DNA of 64,000 nt from Natrinema versiforme (GCF_005576615.1 NZ_CP040332.1:349866-413865), one strand, 5' to 3'; positions 34,370-43,871 are shown, counted from the first letter of the stretch. Program-made: numbers and translations. The notes: generated by a model not told the origin, from the letters alone.

Positions 34370-35602
34370 ATGCGGAGGACTACCAGCCAATCGGATAGAC
34401 GGTCGTTTATCAAGTACGTCGGTGCCGCGGGAACGCTCGGTCTCGCGGGGTGTGTCGGACAGGACCCCTCGGATGATGACGGAGACGGAAGCAGCGTTGT
34501 CATCGGATCGAACCACCCACTGAGCGGGAGCCTCGGCGGAACGGGGACGCGGATGGACAACGCGGTCCAGCTGGCCGCCATGATGAAGAACGACAACGGC
34601 GGCATCGAGTCGCTCGACGGCGCGGAACTCGAGGTCATCAGCGAGGACAATCAGGGGAATCAGGAACTCGGGGGCGAAGTGACCGACAGTCTCATCGACG
34701 ACGGGGCCGACGTCATTACCGGCTGTTTCTCCTCCCCAGTCACTAACGCGGCGACGCGTGCGGCCGAGCGCGCCGGCGTTCCGTTCGTCATCTCCGTCTC
34801 CGTCGACGACGCGATCCTCCAAGACAACGACCTGCAGTACGCCTACCGACCGCAGCCGCCCGCGTCGCAGATGGCGGTCGACCACGCCGAGTTGATGCCA
34901 CAGGTCATCCGCGACGCCGGACGGGATGTCCAGACGGCAGGGCTGTACTACATCAACATCGACTTCGGCCAATCGGTCCGGGACAGCCTCCGGGAGGAAC
35001 TGCCGAACCAAGACATCGAAATCGTCGAGGAGGTCAGCATCGACTTCGGCGAGACGGCCGACACGGCGGTCACGCAACTGGCCGACGCGGACCCGGACGT
35101 CGTGATCGCGACGACCTACGAGGCGGAGACGGTCGAACTCGTCAGGGCGATGGACAACCAGGACTACGCGCCCCCGTTCATCGCCGGCTGTGCGAACGAG
35201 GCGCTCAACGACGTGGGCGCGCTCGAGGAGATGGGCGAGACCGTCGAGGGCGCGCTGCCGACGAACTTCGCGCTCAACCCCACTCTCGATCGTGCGAGCG
35301 AGGTTCGAGAGCGGTACGAAAGCGAGTTCGACGAATCGTTCGACGCCAACGTCGCGATGACCTACGCGGCGACGGAGGTCATCATCGCGGGCATCGAGGA
35401 AGCGGGCTCGAGCGATCCCGAGGATATCAACGACGCGCTCTCCGAGATCGAGGTCAGCGACCACATCGCGGCGATGCCGCCGATCTCGTTCGACGAGAAC
35501 GGCGAGAACGAAAACGCCCTCGCACCGCTGTTCCAAGTCCAGGATCTCGACGATCGCGTCGTCTTCCCCGAAGAATACGCCGAGACCGAGATCGATCTGT
35601 AA
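34370..35602 (+). CDS. Branched-chain amino acid-type ABC substrate-binding protein (Tat lipoprotein)
   Basis: Protein of 410 residues. The Tat motif RRSFIKYVGAAGTLGLAGC ends in a lipobox cysteine, followed by an acidic Asp/Gly linker, the standard haloarchaeal anchor. The mature part is a type 1 periplasmic-binding fold: IGSNHPLSGSLGGTG at the beginning and ADVITGCFSSPVTNA are LivK/AmiC-like. Ligands of this family range from leucine to short amides, urea and aromatic acids. Given the amidohydrolases next door, a cyclic amide or its acid is a reasonable ligand. Confidence 0.88.
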   Translation: MRRTTSQSDRRSFIKYVGAAGTLGLAGCVGQDPSDDDGDGSSVVIGSNHPLSGSLGGTGTRMDNAVQLAAMMKNDNGGIESLDGAELEVISEDNQGNQELGGEVTDSLIDDGADVITGCFSSPVTNAATRAAERAGVPFVISVSVDDAILQDNDLQYAYRPQPPASQMAVDHAELMPQVIRDAGRDVQTAGLYYINIDFGQSVRDSLREELPNQDIEIVEEVSIDFGETADTAVTQLADADPDVVIATTYEAETVELVRAMDNQDYAPPFIAGCANEALNDVGALEEMGETVEGALPTNFALNPTLDRASEVRERYESEFDESFDANVAMTYAATEVIIAGIEEAGSSDPEDINDALSEIEVSDHIAAMPPISFDENGENENALAPLFQVQDLDDRVVFPEEYAETEIDL

Positions 35603-35609
35603 CCTCTCG

Positions 35610-36569
35610 ATGATCGCAACGATGGGTTTCAGTTTCGATTCGGTGGCCGCGTTGCCTTCGATCGGCGGACTCGCGACCGAATCGGCGACGGTGGCGTTCA
35701 TCCAACCGTCGACCGCGCTCCAGTTGCTAGCCTTCGCCGTCCTCCTCGGTGGCATCTACGGGCTCGTCGCGCTCGGTCTGACGATGATCTTCGGCGTGAT
35801 GGACGTGATCAACTTCGCGCACGGGGCGATGATGGTCGTCGGCATGTACACGGTCTGGTGGACCGCGACGGCCTTCGGCCTGCACCCGATCCTGTCGATC
35901 CCGCTCGCCGTGCTCGGCCTGTTCGCGATCGGCGTCCTCGTCCACTTGACGACGATCTCGTCGATCATGGACGCCCCACAGGAGAACCAGCTGATCGTGA
36001 CCTTCGGGATCATGCTGATTCTGATCAGCGCCATCGAGATCACGTTCTCGACCGATCCGCAGAGCCTCGGCCTCGGACTGGGTTCGGTCGCCATCGCCGG
36101 CGTCTTCCTCCCGCTTGGCCAGTTGTACGCCCTGCTCATCTCGATCTCGGCCGTGGTCGTCGTCTGGCTCTTCCTTCAGCGGACGCAGCTGGGACGAGCG
36201 ATTCGCGGCACGGCCGACGACCGGACGGCCGCACAGTACGTCGGGATCAACGTGCCCCGGATCGATTACCTGACCTTCGGTATCGGTGCGGCGCTCGCCG
36301 GACTCGCGGGAGCGGTGATCCCGCTGTTCCAACAGATCAATCCGTACCTCGGGGATTCGTACCTGATCAACGCGTTCGTCATCGTTGTTCTCGGCGGACT
36401 CGGCTCGTTCCCCGGCGCGTTGCTGGGCGGGCTGATCGTCGGATTCGTCCACGTGTTCGGTCAGTACTTCCTCCCCGGATCGGGGTACCAGATCTCGATC
36501 TTCCTGATATTCATCCTCGTGTTATTACTCAAACCCGAGGGCCTGCTCGGCGGTGGTGTCAGTGAGTAA
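35610..36569 (+). CDS. Liv-type ABC permease (LivH-like)
   Basis: Protein of 319 residues with about eight hydrophobic helices. The diagnostic GLTMIFGVMDVINFAHGAMM occurs near residue 57, and the EAA-like loop RAIRGTADDRTAAQYVGIN near 195. The C-terminal VVLGGLGSFPGALLGGL is also conserved. It forms the channel with the downstream permease. Starts 7 nt after the binding-protein gene and overlaps the next gene. Confidence 0.87.
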   Translation: MIATMGFSFDSVAALPSIGGLATESATVAFIQPSTALQLLAFAVLLGGIYGLVALGLTMIFGVMDVINFAHGAMMVVGMYTVWWTATAFGLHPILSIPLAVLGLFAIGVLVHLTTISSIMDAPQENQLIVTFGIMLILISAIEITFSTDPQSLGLGLGSVAIAGVFLPLGQLYALLISISAVVVVWLFLQRTQLGRAIRGTADDRTAAQYVGINVPRIDYLTFGIGAALAGLAGAVIPLFQQINPYLGDSYLINAFVIVVLGGLGSFPGALLGGLIVGFVHVFGQYFLPGSGYQISIFLIFILVLLLKPEGLLGGGVSE

Positions 36570-37674
36570 CGCCGACGTCTCGAGTCGCCTCGATCAGGCC
36601 CGCCGACAGTACCGGACGTTTCAATCGAAGTGGTACGCGACGCCGGCGATACTCGCGGGTATCTTCGGACTGTTGCTCGTTTTGCCGCTGGTCCTCGACC
36701 TGTACTTCTTCGGGTTCAGTCTCGGGTCGTGGATCAGCGTTCACGTGCTGGTCATCACGCTCGTCTGGGCGACCGCGGCGCAGGGATGGAACGTGATGTC
36801 GGGGTACACCGGCCAGTTCTCGTTCGGGCACGCCGCGTTCTTCGGGCTCGGAGCCTACGGGACGATCCTGCTCCTGAACACGGCCGGACTGAACCCGTGG
36901 CTCGGCATGCTGATCGGCGCGACCGTCGCCAGCCTGTACGGGCTGCTCATCGGCGTGCTCTGCTTCCGGTACGACCTCCGCGGGCACTACTTCGCGCTCG
37001 CGACGCTCGCGTTCGCCGAACTCCTTCGGCACACGTTCAACACGTTCTCGCAACTCGGGGGCGCGAGCGGCTACTTCAAGCCGCTGCCCCGGTCGTACGG
37101 CGCGGAGTTCGGGTTCGCCGCGTTCCAGTTCCGGGAGACGCTTCCGTACTACTACATCATCCTCGGCTTCCTCGTCGTCGTCACGGCCGTCTCGCTCGCG
37201 ATCAAGCAATCGCGGCTCGGCCTCTATCTGTTCGCGATCCGCGAAGACGAGAGTGCCGCCGCAGCCGTGGGTATCCCGACGTTCCGGTACAAACTCGTCG
37301 GCATCGGCGTGAGCGCGTTCTTCACGGCGTGGGCCGGCGCGTTCTGGGCGATGTATTTCGATACGATCCGCCCGGACACTGTCTACGAACTGCTCGTCAA
37401 CGTCGAGATCCTGTTGCCGGCGATCGTCGGCGGCGTCGGGACCGTTATCGGCCCCATCGTCGGCGCGTTCGTCGTGATTCCGCTCAGCGAGGTCGCCCGG
37501 CAGTCCGTCGACATCACCGGCTTCGACCGGGTCATCTACGGACTGTTGCTGGTCGGTATCGTCCTCTACAGTCCGCAGGGGGCGATCTCGTGGCCGCGAC
37601 GGGCCGTCGAACTGCTCGGCGCGTACGGGCCGTCGAAGCGAAACGCCTCGGCGACGGCCGACGACGACGAATGA
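36553..37674 (+). CDS. Liv-type ABC permease (LivM-like)
   Basis: Protein of about 370 residues with nine or ten hydrophobic helices. WNVMSGYTGQFSFGHAAFFGLGAYG near residue 78 and LFAIREDESAAAAVGIPTF near 230 are LivM signatures. Three in-frame GTG codons (36553, 36556, 36562) could start it; the last gives the shortest overlap with livH. The stop overlaps the next ATG (ATGA), so the MmgE/PrpD gene is co-translated with the importer. Confidence 0.87.
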   Translation: MVSVSNADVSSRLDQARRQYRTFQSKWYATPAILAGIFGLLLVLPLVLDLYFFGFSLGSWISVHVLVITLVWATAAQGWNVMSGYTGQFSFGHAAFFGLGAYGTILLLNTAGLNPWLGMLIGATVASLYGLLIGVLCFRYDLRGHYFALATLAFAELLRHTFNTFSQLGGASGYFKPLPRSYGAEFGFAAFQFRETLPYYYIILGFLVVVTAVSLAIKQSRLGLYLFAIREDESAAAAVGIPTFRYKLVGIGVSAFFTAWAGAFWAMYFDTIRPDTVYELLVNVEILLPAIVGGVGTVIGPIVGAFVVIPLSEVARQSVDITGFDRVIYGLLLVGIVLYSPQGAISWPRRAVELLGAYGPSKRNASATADDDE

Positions 37675-39014
37675 CCGCCGACGAATCGCTCGCGTCGTTC
37701 GTCGCTACCCTCTCTCCGGACGACGTTCCCCCGCCGGTTCGCGACCACGTCGGCCTCGTCGTCGCCGACACGGTCGGCACGATCGTCGGCGGGTCGACGA
37801 CGGACCCCGTCGCGTCGCTCCGGCGCAGATACGCCGACCGATCAGACGGTCCCGCGACCGTTCTCGGGACGACGGCGACGCTTCCCGGCCACCAGACCGC
37901 GACGCTCAACGGGATCGCCGGAACCGTCCTCGAGCTCGACGAGGGGCACAAACTGGCCGCCGGACACCCGGCGATCCACGTCCTGCCCGCGGTGCTCGCC
38001 GTCGCCGAGGCCGATGGCGGTACCGCCGAAGCCGCCTCGACGGCGTTCGTCGCCGGCTACGAGACGGCCGTCCGCGTCGCGCAAGCCTGCCGGCCGCTCG
38101 CAGAGGGATACCACCCGCACGGCGTCTGGGGCGTCGTCGGCGCGGCCGCCGCGGTCGCCAATTACGAGGGACTGGACGCGGACGAAACCGCCAACGCACT
38201 CCGTATCGCCGCGAACCACGCCCAACACACCCGATTCGAAGCGGCGATCGAAGGAGCGACTGTCAGAGACACGTACGCCGGGATGAACGCGCCCGACGCG
38301 ATCGCCGTGGTCGGTCATGCCCGAAGTGGCTTTTCCGGTCTCGAGGACGGTCTCGCTCGCCACCTCGAGCGGGCGAGCGACGGCCCGATCGAGTTCCCCG
38401 CAGATCTCTCGCTGGGCGAGCGGTGGACGGTGACCGAGGGCTACTTCAAAATCCACGCGGCCTGCCGGTACACCCATCCCACGCTCGATGCAATCGATGC
38501 ACTGGAGTCGACGGAGCCGATCGATCCCGAGGCGCTCGAGCGCATCACGGTCGAAACGTATCCCGCCGCGGCGACGCTCACCGATCCGAGCCCCGAGAAT
38601 CGCCTCGCTGCGAAGTTCTCGATTCCGTTCGCCGTCGCGACGCGACTCCGTCGCGGACACGCCGGCAAGTCGGCGTTCGAGCCCGCGGCGCTCGACGCAG
38701 CGACCGAGAGACTGGCACGGCTCGTCGAGGTCGACTCGACGCCGAAATTCACGTCGGCACTGCCCGACTCGCGAGGAGCACGCGTAACGGTCGTACTCGC
38801 CGACGGGAGCGAACGAACCGCAACGATCGACCATGCACGCGGCGGCGTGGAGCGTCGGTTTTCGGAGGACCGACTCCGAGAGAAGTTCCACTCGCTCGTC
38901 GATCCGACGCTCGGGCGCGAGGCCGCGACGGACGCGTGGGTGACGCTTCGGGACTGCTGGTCGGGGGACGTCGATCGACTCTGTCGGACCGTCGTCCCCG
39001 CCTCCGACGCGTAG
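37671..39014 (+). CDS. MmgE/PrpD family protein, copy 2
   Basis: Protein of 447 residues, paralogous to 29600-30970. Shared blocks include ATLNGIAGTVLELDEGHK and EGYFKIHAACRYTHPTLDAI, followed by the C-terminal alpha+beta domain. Compared with copy 1 the substrate-pocket block has HAACRYTH in place of YPSCRYTH. The start overlaps livM. Being the last gene of the transporter operon suggests that it acts on the imported compound or a near product. Ends the catabolic island: beyond it lie IS remnants. Confidence 0.85.
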   Translation: MTADESLASFVATLSPDDVPPPVRDHVGLVVADTVGTIVGGSTTDPVASLRRRYADRSDGPATVLGTTATLPGHQTATLNGIAGTVLELDEGHKLAAGHPAIHVLPAVLAVAEADGGTAEAASTAFVAGYETAVRVAQACRPLAEGYHPHGVWGVVGAAAAVANYEGLDADETANALRIAANHAQHTRFEAAIEGATVRDTYAGMNAPDAIAVVGHARSGFSGLEDGLARHLERASDGPIEFPADLSLGERWTVTEGYFKIHAACRYTHPTLDAIDALESTEPIDPEALERITVETYPAAATLTDPSPENRLAAKFSIPFAVATRLRRGHAGKSAFEPAALDAATERLARLVEVDSTPKFTSALPDSRGARVTVVLADGSERTATIDHARGGVERRFSEDRLREKFHSLVDPTLGREAATDAWVTLRDCWSGDVDRLCRTVVPASDA

Positions 39015-39067
39015 TTCTATTCGCTTTCCGTTTTCGGGGTCGGTTCGTGCGGATGAATAGTTTGAAA

Positions 39068-39436
39068 TCAGAGAGCTGGCTCAATACATATCTCGAGAAA
39101 TACTTCTGAAATAGTCTGGTTGCCGCGCTTTTGGCGTCGAGCTCCGAGTTCACGTCGGTGGAGTAGCGTTCGGAGTCGTCGTCTGCTGTCGACGAGAAAC
39201 ACCACACCCTCTGGAGTATTTTCTCTCACATATTCGAGTGTGGACCACTCCGTGGGGGCGGTCACAGTTGCCGAATCGGGCCGTATACAGCGACTACTGT
39301 TCGTTCCGTGATCGACACATGGATGACACTCGAGCGGAATCTCGAGTCGAATCGTCGTCTCGTCGACTGCAACGCGATTCGGATTCACGTCAATTCTGGT
39401 CTGGACATCACGCGTGTGAACCAGATCGTGAGCCAT
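39068..39436 (-). pseudogene. Decayed IS6-type transposase fragment
   Basis: The minus-strand frame contains NPNRVAVDETTIRLE and GVVFLVDSRRRLRTLLHRRE, matching the first and second catalytic Asp regions of the IS6-type transposase at 40774 (LDETVIR and [16 protein letters not shown]). The segment between them is scrambled, the [11 protein letters not shown] block is degenerate and the N-terminal HTH is lost. Clearly non-functional; it marks the right border of the catabolic island. Confidence 0.65.
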
Positions 39437-39583
39437 GCTGTGCCTCTTCTCAATGCCAGACTCTCTACTTCTCTAACTGTTTTTGAAAGTGATAGCTTGG
39501 GGGGATAGATCGATACTACGCTCTCAGTTCTTCCCCGACATGATCGTACACAGGAGTACGTTTAATTCACAACTCCTGTCTCA

Positions 39584-40034
39584 ATGACACCTGGCTCTCG
39601 AAACGGTTCTTCTGGCGTGTAAGCGCGGCGACGAAGGTCAGGGGTCGGAACTCGCGCAGGCCGTACTCGATGTCGCGAAGTCGTCACACGCTCGAGTGGT
39701 GGTCGCCTTCGTATTCACGGAAGACGAATACGAGAACACCAAAATGGGCCTCGGTGTCGATGACGAGGCTGAGGTCACGCCCGAGCGAATAGCGACCCAA
39801 CACGGCACGTTCCGCACCATCGGTGATCGGTTCGACGCCGAAGGACTCGATTACGAATTGCGGATCGACATCGGCCCGCACGCGACCACCATCGTCGATC
39901 TCGCGGCCGATGCGGACCGCGTCGTCATTGGGGGCCAAAAGCGGTCGCCGACCGGGAAGGCGCTTTTCGGCTCGGCGACACAGGAAGTGATGCTTGACGC
40001 GCCGTGTCCGGTCACGTTCATCCGCCGCGGTTAA
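39584..40034 (+). pseudogene. UspA-family universal stress protein with a frameshifted start
   Basis: The body is a normal Usp domain: LETVLLACKRGDEGQGSELA, then VVVAFVF, and the ATP-binding tail VIGGQKRSPTGKALFGSATQ. The ATG at 39584, correctly placed after TTTAATTC, is out of frame by one base with the rest. A single extra base near 39588-39590 explains it, giving M-T then LALETV in the native order. In the body frame the first usable start is the GTG at 39696, which would delete the first beta strand. Either a real start mutation or a sequencing error. Confidence 0.6.
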
Positions 40035-40294
40035 CGCGTTTCTCTGGCGGTTAAGGACTTGAGTGTGTTCTCGAGAGAGTACCCCTTTTGGCAGTATCCA
40101 GTTCCCCCACAGAGACGTGATAAGTAGTGCTGTTCACGGTAGCTCAGCGGTCACTTCCGGCGAGTTGCAAGGCACACGAGGTGGAGGGTACCGAAGGCGA
40201 TCCGGACGTCAGTGTCGTATCGATGTCGGTACAGGGACCGTGGTACTCACAAGTACACTCATATCGACGATTACCGTCAGCAGACGCGGCCTGC

Positions 40295-40669
40295 TCATTC
40301 CTGCCCGTCAGTCTCGTCGGTATGGACCGCCGTCGCGTCGGTACCGCAGATGTCGACGTCGGTGTCGGGTGCGGCGAGATCGAGCGGTTCTCCCTCCAGA
40401 TCAGCTTTCAGCAGGCGGAGCCGTTGGGCAGTCTCGGCGCCGACGAACTGTTTCACCGTCTCGAACTCGAGTTGGTCGTCGTAGTACTTCGTTGCCACCC
40501 GTTCCTGAAACGTCTCGCTCCCGGTGGTTTCCTCGAGGTATTCGCAGATGGCTTCGACGAGAAGGTCCGTTCGGTCCGTGTCGAAGAGATCCGCGATCGC
40601 GTCGAGTCGTTCGACGAGGTATTCTGGTGACTGGAAGTGAACTCGTCGGAGTTCATCGTTCCCGCCCAT
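40295..40669 (-). CDS. Ribbon-helix-helix-type small protein
   Basis: About 124 residues from the ATG giving MGGNDELRRVHF; upstream ATGs at 40678 and 40720 are less likely. The first 45 residues (RRVHFQSPEYLVERLDAIADL, then RTDLLVEAICEYLEET) look like an RHH fold. The C-terminal half, YYDDQLEFETVKQFVGAETAQRLRLLK, is a charged helical domain ending in an acidic tail. A role as DNA-binding or antitoxin-like regulator is inferred. A truncated paralogue is at 48719-48970. Confidence 0.65.
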   Translation of the reverse strand: MGGNDELRRVHFQSPEYLVERLDAIADLFDTDRTDLLVEAICEYLEETTGSETFQERVATKYYDDQLEFETVKQFVGAETAQRLRLLKADLEGEPLDLAAPDTDVDICGTDATAVHTDETDGQE

Positions 40670-40723
40670 TCTACGCATATACTTCGCACACAGGCCGATA
40701 ACGGTTTTGCCCGGATACACGGC

Positions 40724-41414
40724 CGTGTTTAGTTAAGCGTGAAAAGTGAGGCGGTACGATTGTATGCTGGTCTATGGCAAAAATCGACCGCCTCAACGGT
40801 TGTAGCGACTGGATCGATTTGAGTGTTGTGGAGCGAGAACGGACACCGCGTCGGCTGATGGGGCTCGGTATTCGACTTCACCTTGCCGGATTGTCTCTTT
40901 CGAATACCGTTCGAGAACTCGAGAGGTTCGGTGTCGAGCGATCGCGGAAGGCTGTTCACGATTGGGTACAGAAAGCTGATCTACAGCCAGCAACTGACAC
41001 GACTCCGAATCACATTTCGCTCGACGAAACCGTGATTCGGATCGATGATCACCAGTATTGGCTGTACGCTGCAGTCGATCCTGAAACGAACAAGATTCTC
41101 CATATACGGCTGTTTTCAACGACTACAACCGCATTGACTGAACGCTTTCTACGAGAATTACCCGAGAAACATGATGTCGAAGACGCTGTGTTTCTCGTCG
41201 ACGGAGCACAGCATCTCCAGACAGCACTCCGCCGACATGGGCACCGATTTCGATACGAAAAACATGGAAATCGAAACGCTGTTGAACGTATCTTCCGAGA
41301 GATAAAACGACGTACCTCCTCGTTTTCAAACTGTTTTAGTCACGTCAAACCATCAACCGCAGAATCGTGGCTCCAAGCTTTCGCCGTCTGGCAGAATGCT
41401 ACAAACTAAACACG
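40724..41414 (+). mobile_element. IS6-type insertion sequence, copy 1
   Basis: A 691-bp element. Left end CGTGTTTAGTT at 40724-40734 and right end AACTAAACACG at 41404-41414 are exact inverted repeats. One transposase gene fills it. No 8-bp target duplication is visible (left flank TACACGGC, right flank ACCCTCAG). The right end cuts into an orc1/cdc6 pseudogene. A second 691-bp copy in the same orientation is at 56476-57166. Confidence 0.8.
40774..41409 (+). CDS. IS6-type transposase
   Basis: Protein of 211 residues. An N-terminal HTH ([20 protein letters not shown]) is followed by a DDE catalytic core with Asp in [11 protein letters not shown], Asp in [10 protein letters not shown] and Glu in [13 protein letters not shown]. 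Length and motif order match IS6-type enzymes of haloarchaea, which move by replicative cointegrate formation. No internal stop, so it is probably active. It differs from the copy at 56526 at scattered positions and keeps the last residues [12 protein letters not shown] that the other copy has lost. Confidence 0.85.
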   Translation: MAKIDRLNGCSDWIDLSVVERERTPRRLMGLGIRLHLAGLSLSNTVRELERFGVERSRKAVHDWVQKADLQPATDTTPNHISLDETVIRIDDHQYWLYAAVDPETNKILHIRLFSTTTTALTERFLRELPEKHDVEDAVFLVDGAQHLQTALRRHGHRFRYEKHGNRNAVERIFREIKRRTSSFSNCFSHVKPSTAESWLQAFAVWQNATN

Positions 41415-41984
41415 ACCCTCAGCGACTCACGGAATTTGAAGTCGTTTGAGATACCGATGATCCCGACCTTCGATTCCTCCAGATTTCCGTTGGCTCGAGC
41501 GCGTGGGATCTGGTACAGAATCGAATCATCGTCGATGTGATCGACCTCGTCGAATACGATGATGACGGTGCCTCCGATCGCGTCGAGTTCCTCCCAAAGC
41601 CATTCGTTGACTTGTCGTCGGGGATAATCCGGTCGGCTTCAAATGATCCTCTGGGTCGCGGAGATCGTTGATTAGTTGAATCGCGACCTGAGAGCTCGTA
41701 CTCAGATCCTCGCAGTTCGTACGGATCGTCGTGAGATCGACATCGAATTCAGCCGCGTCGTCTTTGAGTTCCCGAAGAAGATAGCGCGTACAGGCGGTTT
41801 TCCCAACGCCGGCTTTGCCATAGAGAAATATATTCGCAGGCTAATCGTCGTTGATGGCGGGCTGCAGGGCCGAAATATACTGCTGTAGCTCTTCATCGCG
41901 ACCGACAATCTCCTCTGGTTGGTAATCTTCCCGGAGGACATCTCGCTCCTGAAAGATATCCGTGTCAGGCTGGAACAAGCCCAT
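41415..41984 (-). pseudogene. orc1/cdc6 replication initiator, broken N-terminal half
   Basis: The minus strand encodes, from an ATG at 41984, MGLFQPDTDIFQERDVLRED and EIVGRDEELQQYISAL. The Walker A block IFLYGKAGVGKTACTRYLL follows, then the Walker B strand [15 protein letters not shown] and the sensor-1 region [14 protein letters not shown]. Three lesions are visible. A TAG replaces the residue before PANIFLYG. A frameshift lies between the DLRDPEDH and [11 protein letters not shown] regions. The IS6 copy 1 end removes everything after sensor 1. The winged-helix DNA-binding domain is absent from the window. It suggests a former plasmid or secondary origin. Confidence 0.8.
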
Positions 41985-42152
41985 AGTGATGAAAGCGATG
42001 TTCGACGCCCTCGAGATCGAGGGTGCGGAGGTGCCGGAGTTCGATAGAACCGCCGAGAACTCTCTACTGGTGGAGGTTCCAACTACGTGACTGTGAGAAT
42101 GGTTATCACCATCAGGCCCGGGGTTTAATTAACTGGGTATTGGCGATTACCT

Positions 42153-43871
42153 ATGACGGATGGAACGGCCGAAGACGAGTGGGAGTACACAGGCGCCGAC
42201 CTCTTCGTCGACGCGCTTGAGTCCTACGACGTCGACTACGTGTTCGGGAACCCAGGTACGACAGAACTCCCAGTACTGGAGGCGATCGGACAGACCGATC
42301 TCGAGTACGTGCTAGGGGCCCACGAAGACGTCGCGGTCGGGATGGCCTCGGGATACGCGCAAACGCGGCGATACCACGCGCATCACGACGACTCGGTCAA
42401 CCCCGTCGGCGTCGTAAACCTGCACATCGCGCCCGGACTGGCGCACGGTCTGGGAAACATCTACGCCGCCAAGCGGGCGGGCGCACCCGTCGTCGTCACT
42501 GCCGGCAACCAGAGCACCGATTTCCGTCACGAGGAACCGGCCCTAGCGGGGGAACTTGCCGATCTGGCCGACCAGTTCTGCAAGTGGTCCGACGAAGTGC
42601 TCGATGTCGAAGCGTTGCCGACGATGCTCCGGCGAGCGTTCCGGGTCGCGCTAACGCCGCCGACCGGCCCGGTCTTTCTCGGCCTGCCGCTGGACGTGAT
42701 GATGGCGGAGACGGACGCCGACCCCGAGCGTCTGGGCGAGATTCCCAACGCGGGGAGCGGCGACCCGGCGCAACTCGAGCGCGCCGCCGACCTGCTCGTC
42801 GACGCCGACAGCGACGACGTAGCGATCGTCGTCGGCGATCAGATCGCTCGCTCCGGTGAGGAAGCCGTCGCCGCTGCGGTCGAACTCGCGGAGTCGACAG
42901 GCGCCCATGTCTACGGCGAAATCCACGCGAGTGAGATCGACTTTGCGACCGATCACGAGCAGTGGATCTCGTACGTTCCGCCGGACGAAGAGCGTGCGGC
43001 GGAGCTGCTGGACGCCGACACGATCCTGTTTGCCGGGACATCGACGAACACGACACTGACGCGTCACGAACAACCGCTGGTCGATCCCGACACGACCTGC
43101 GTTCACGTCGGGGACGACGCCTGGGAAGTGGGCAAGAACCATCCCGCCGACGCGGCGGTCGTCGGCGACCTCGGGCTGGTCCTGCAGGAACTCATCGAAC
43201 GCATCCGGCCGAACATCTCCGAGGAGACGGTCGCGGCGCGACTCGAAACGGTGCGCGATATCAAAGAGACAGTCGACGACAGGTTAGCCGGCGTCGGCGA
43301 GGGAGACGCCGAGGACGATCCCCGCCCGTCGAAAGCACAGCTCATCGACACGATGAAACGGGTCGCGGACGGCGCCTACGTCGTCGACGAGAGCGTCACG
43401 TCGATGTTTCCCATCAAAACGCGCTGGGACTTCGATCCGGAACAGTACGTCACCAACAAAGGTGGCGGCCTCGGCTACGGCCTCCCCGCGTCGATCGGCG
43501 GGGCGATCGCCGAACGCCAGCGAGACAATCCGCGCGAGGTGATCGGTTTCGTCGGCGACGGGTCCTACCTCTACTACCCGAACGCGATCTACAGCGCGGC
43601 GCGCTACGACCTCGATCTCACCGTCGTCGTTGCCGACAACCGCAACTACCGGATCCTGAAGGACAACACGCTCGACCTACTGGGCGGTGACGAGGAGGAC
43701 CACGAGTTCGTCGGCATGGACTTCGACCCACGGGTCGACATCGTACAGAACGCCGAAAGCCACGGGGGGCGCGCAGAACTCGTGAAGGATCCCGATGAGA
43801 TCGAACAAGCGCTCGAGGACGCACTCGCCCGCGATGGCATTGACGTGCTCGACGTGCTGGTGCACGATTGA
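42153..43871 (+). CDS. Thiamine-diphosphate-dependent decarboxylase / acetolactate synthase-like enzyme
   Basis: Protein of 572 residues. N-terminal domain: YVFGNPGTTELPVLEAI and the catalytic Glu in LGAHEDVAVGMASGYAQ near residue 60. Central domain: DDVAIVVGDQIARSG. C-terminal TPP/Mg motif: FVGDGSYLYYPNAIY, then ADNRNYRILK. The organisation fits the benzoylformate decarboxylase / acetolactate synthase-like large subunit family; no regulatory subunit gene is nearby, so a catabolic 2-oxo acid decarboxylase is more likely than branched-chain synthesis. A TATA box, TTTAATTA, lies 26 nt upstream, giving a leaderless start. It is the first intact gene inside the IS6-bracketed segment. Confidence 0.86.
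   Translation: MTDGTAEDEWEYTGADLFVDALESYDVDYVFGNPGTTELPVLEAIGQTDLEYVLGAHEDVAVGMASGYAQTRRYHAHHDDSVNPVGVVNLHIAPGLAHGLGNIYAAKRAGAPVVVTAGNQSTDFRHEEPALAGELADLADQFCKWSDEVLDVEALPTMLRRAFRVALTPPTGPVFLGLPLDVMMAETDADPERLGEIPNAGSGDPAQLERAADLLVDADSDDVAIVVGDQIARSGEEAVAAAVELAESTGAHVYGEIHASEIDFATDHEQWISYVPPDEERAAELLDADTILFAGTSTNTTLTRHEQPLVDPDTTCVHVGDDAWEVGKNHPADAAVVGDLGLVLQELIERIRPNISEETVAARLETVRDIKETVDDRLAGVGEGDAEDDPRPSKAQLIDTMKRVADGAYVVDESVTSMFPIKTRWDFDPEQYVTNKGGGLGYGLPASIGGAIAERQRDNPREVIGFVGDGSYLYYPNAIYSAARYDLDLTVVVADNRNYRILKDNTLDLLGGDEEDHEFVGMDFDPRVDIVQNAESHGGRAELVKDPDEIEQALEDALARDGIDVLDVLVHD

Noticed and set aside
42153..43871. Biosynthetic acetolactate synthase (ilvB)
   Set aside because: No ilvN or ilvC nearby, and the pattern fits catabolic benzoylformate-decarboxylase-like enzymes as well; left as a general TPP enzyme.
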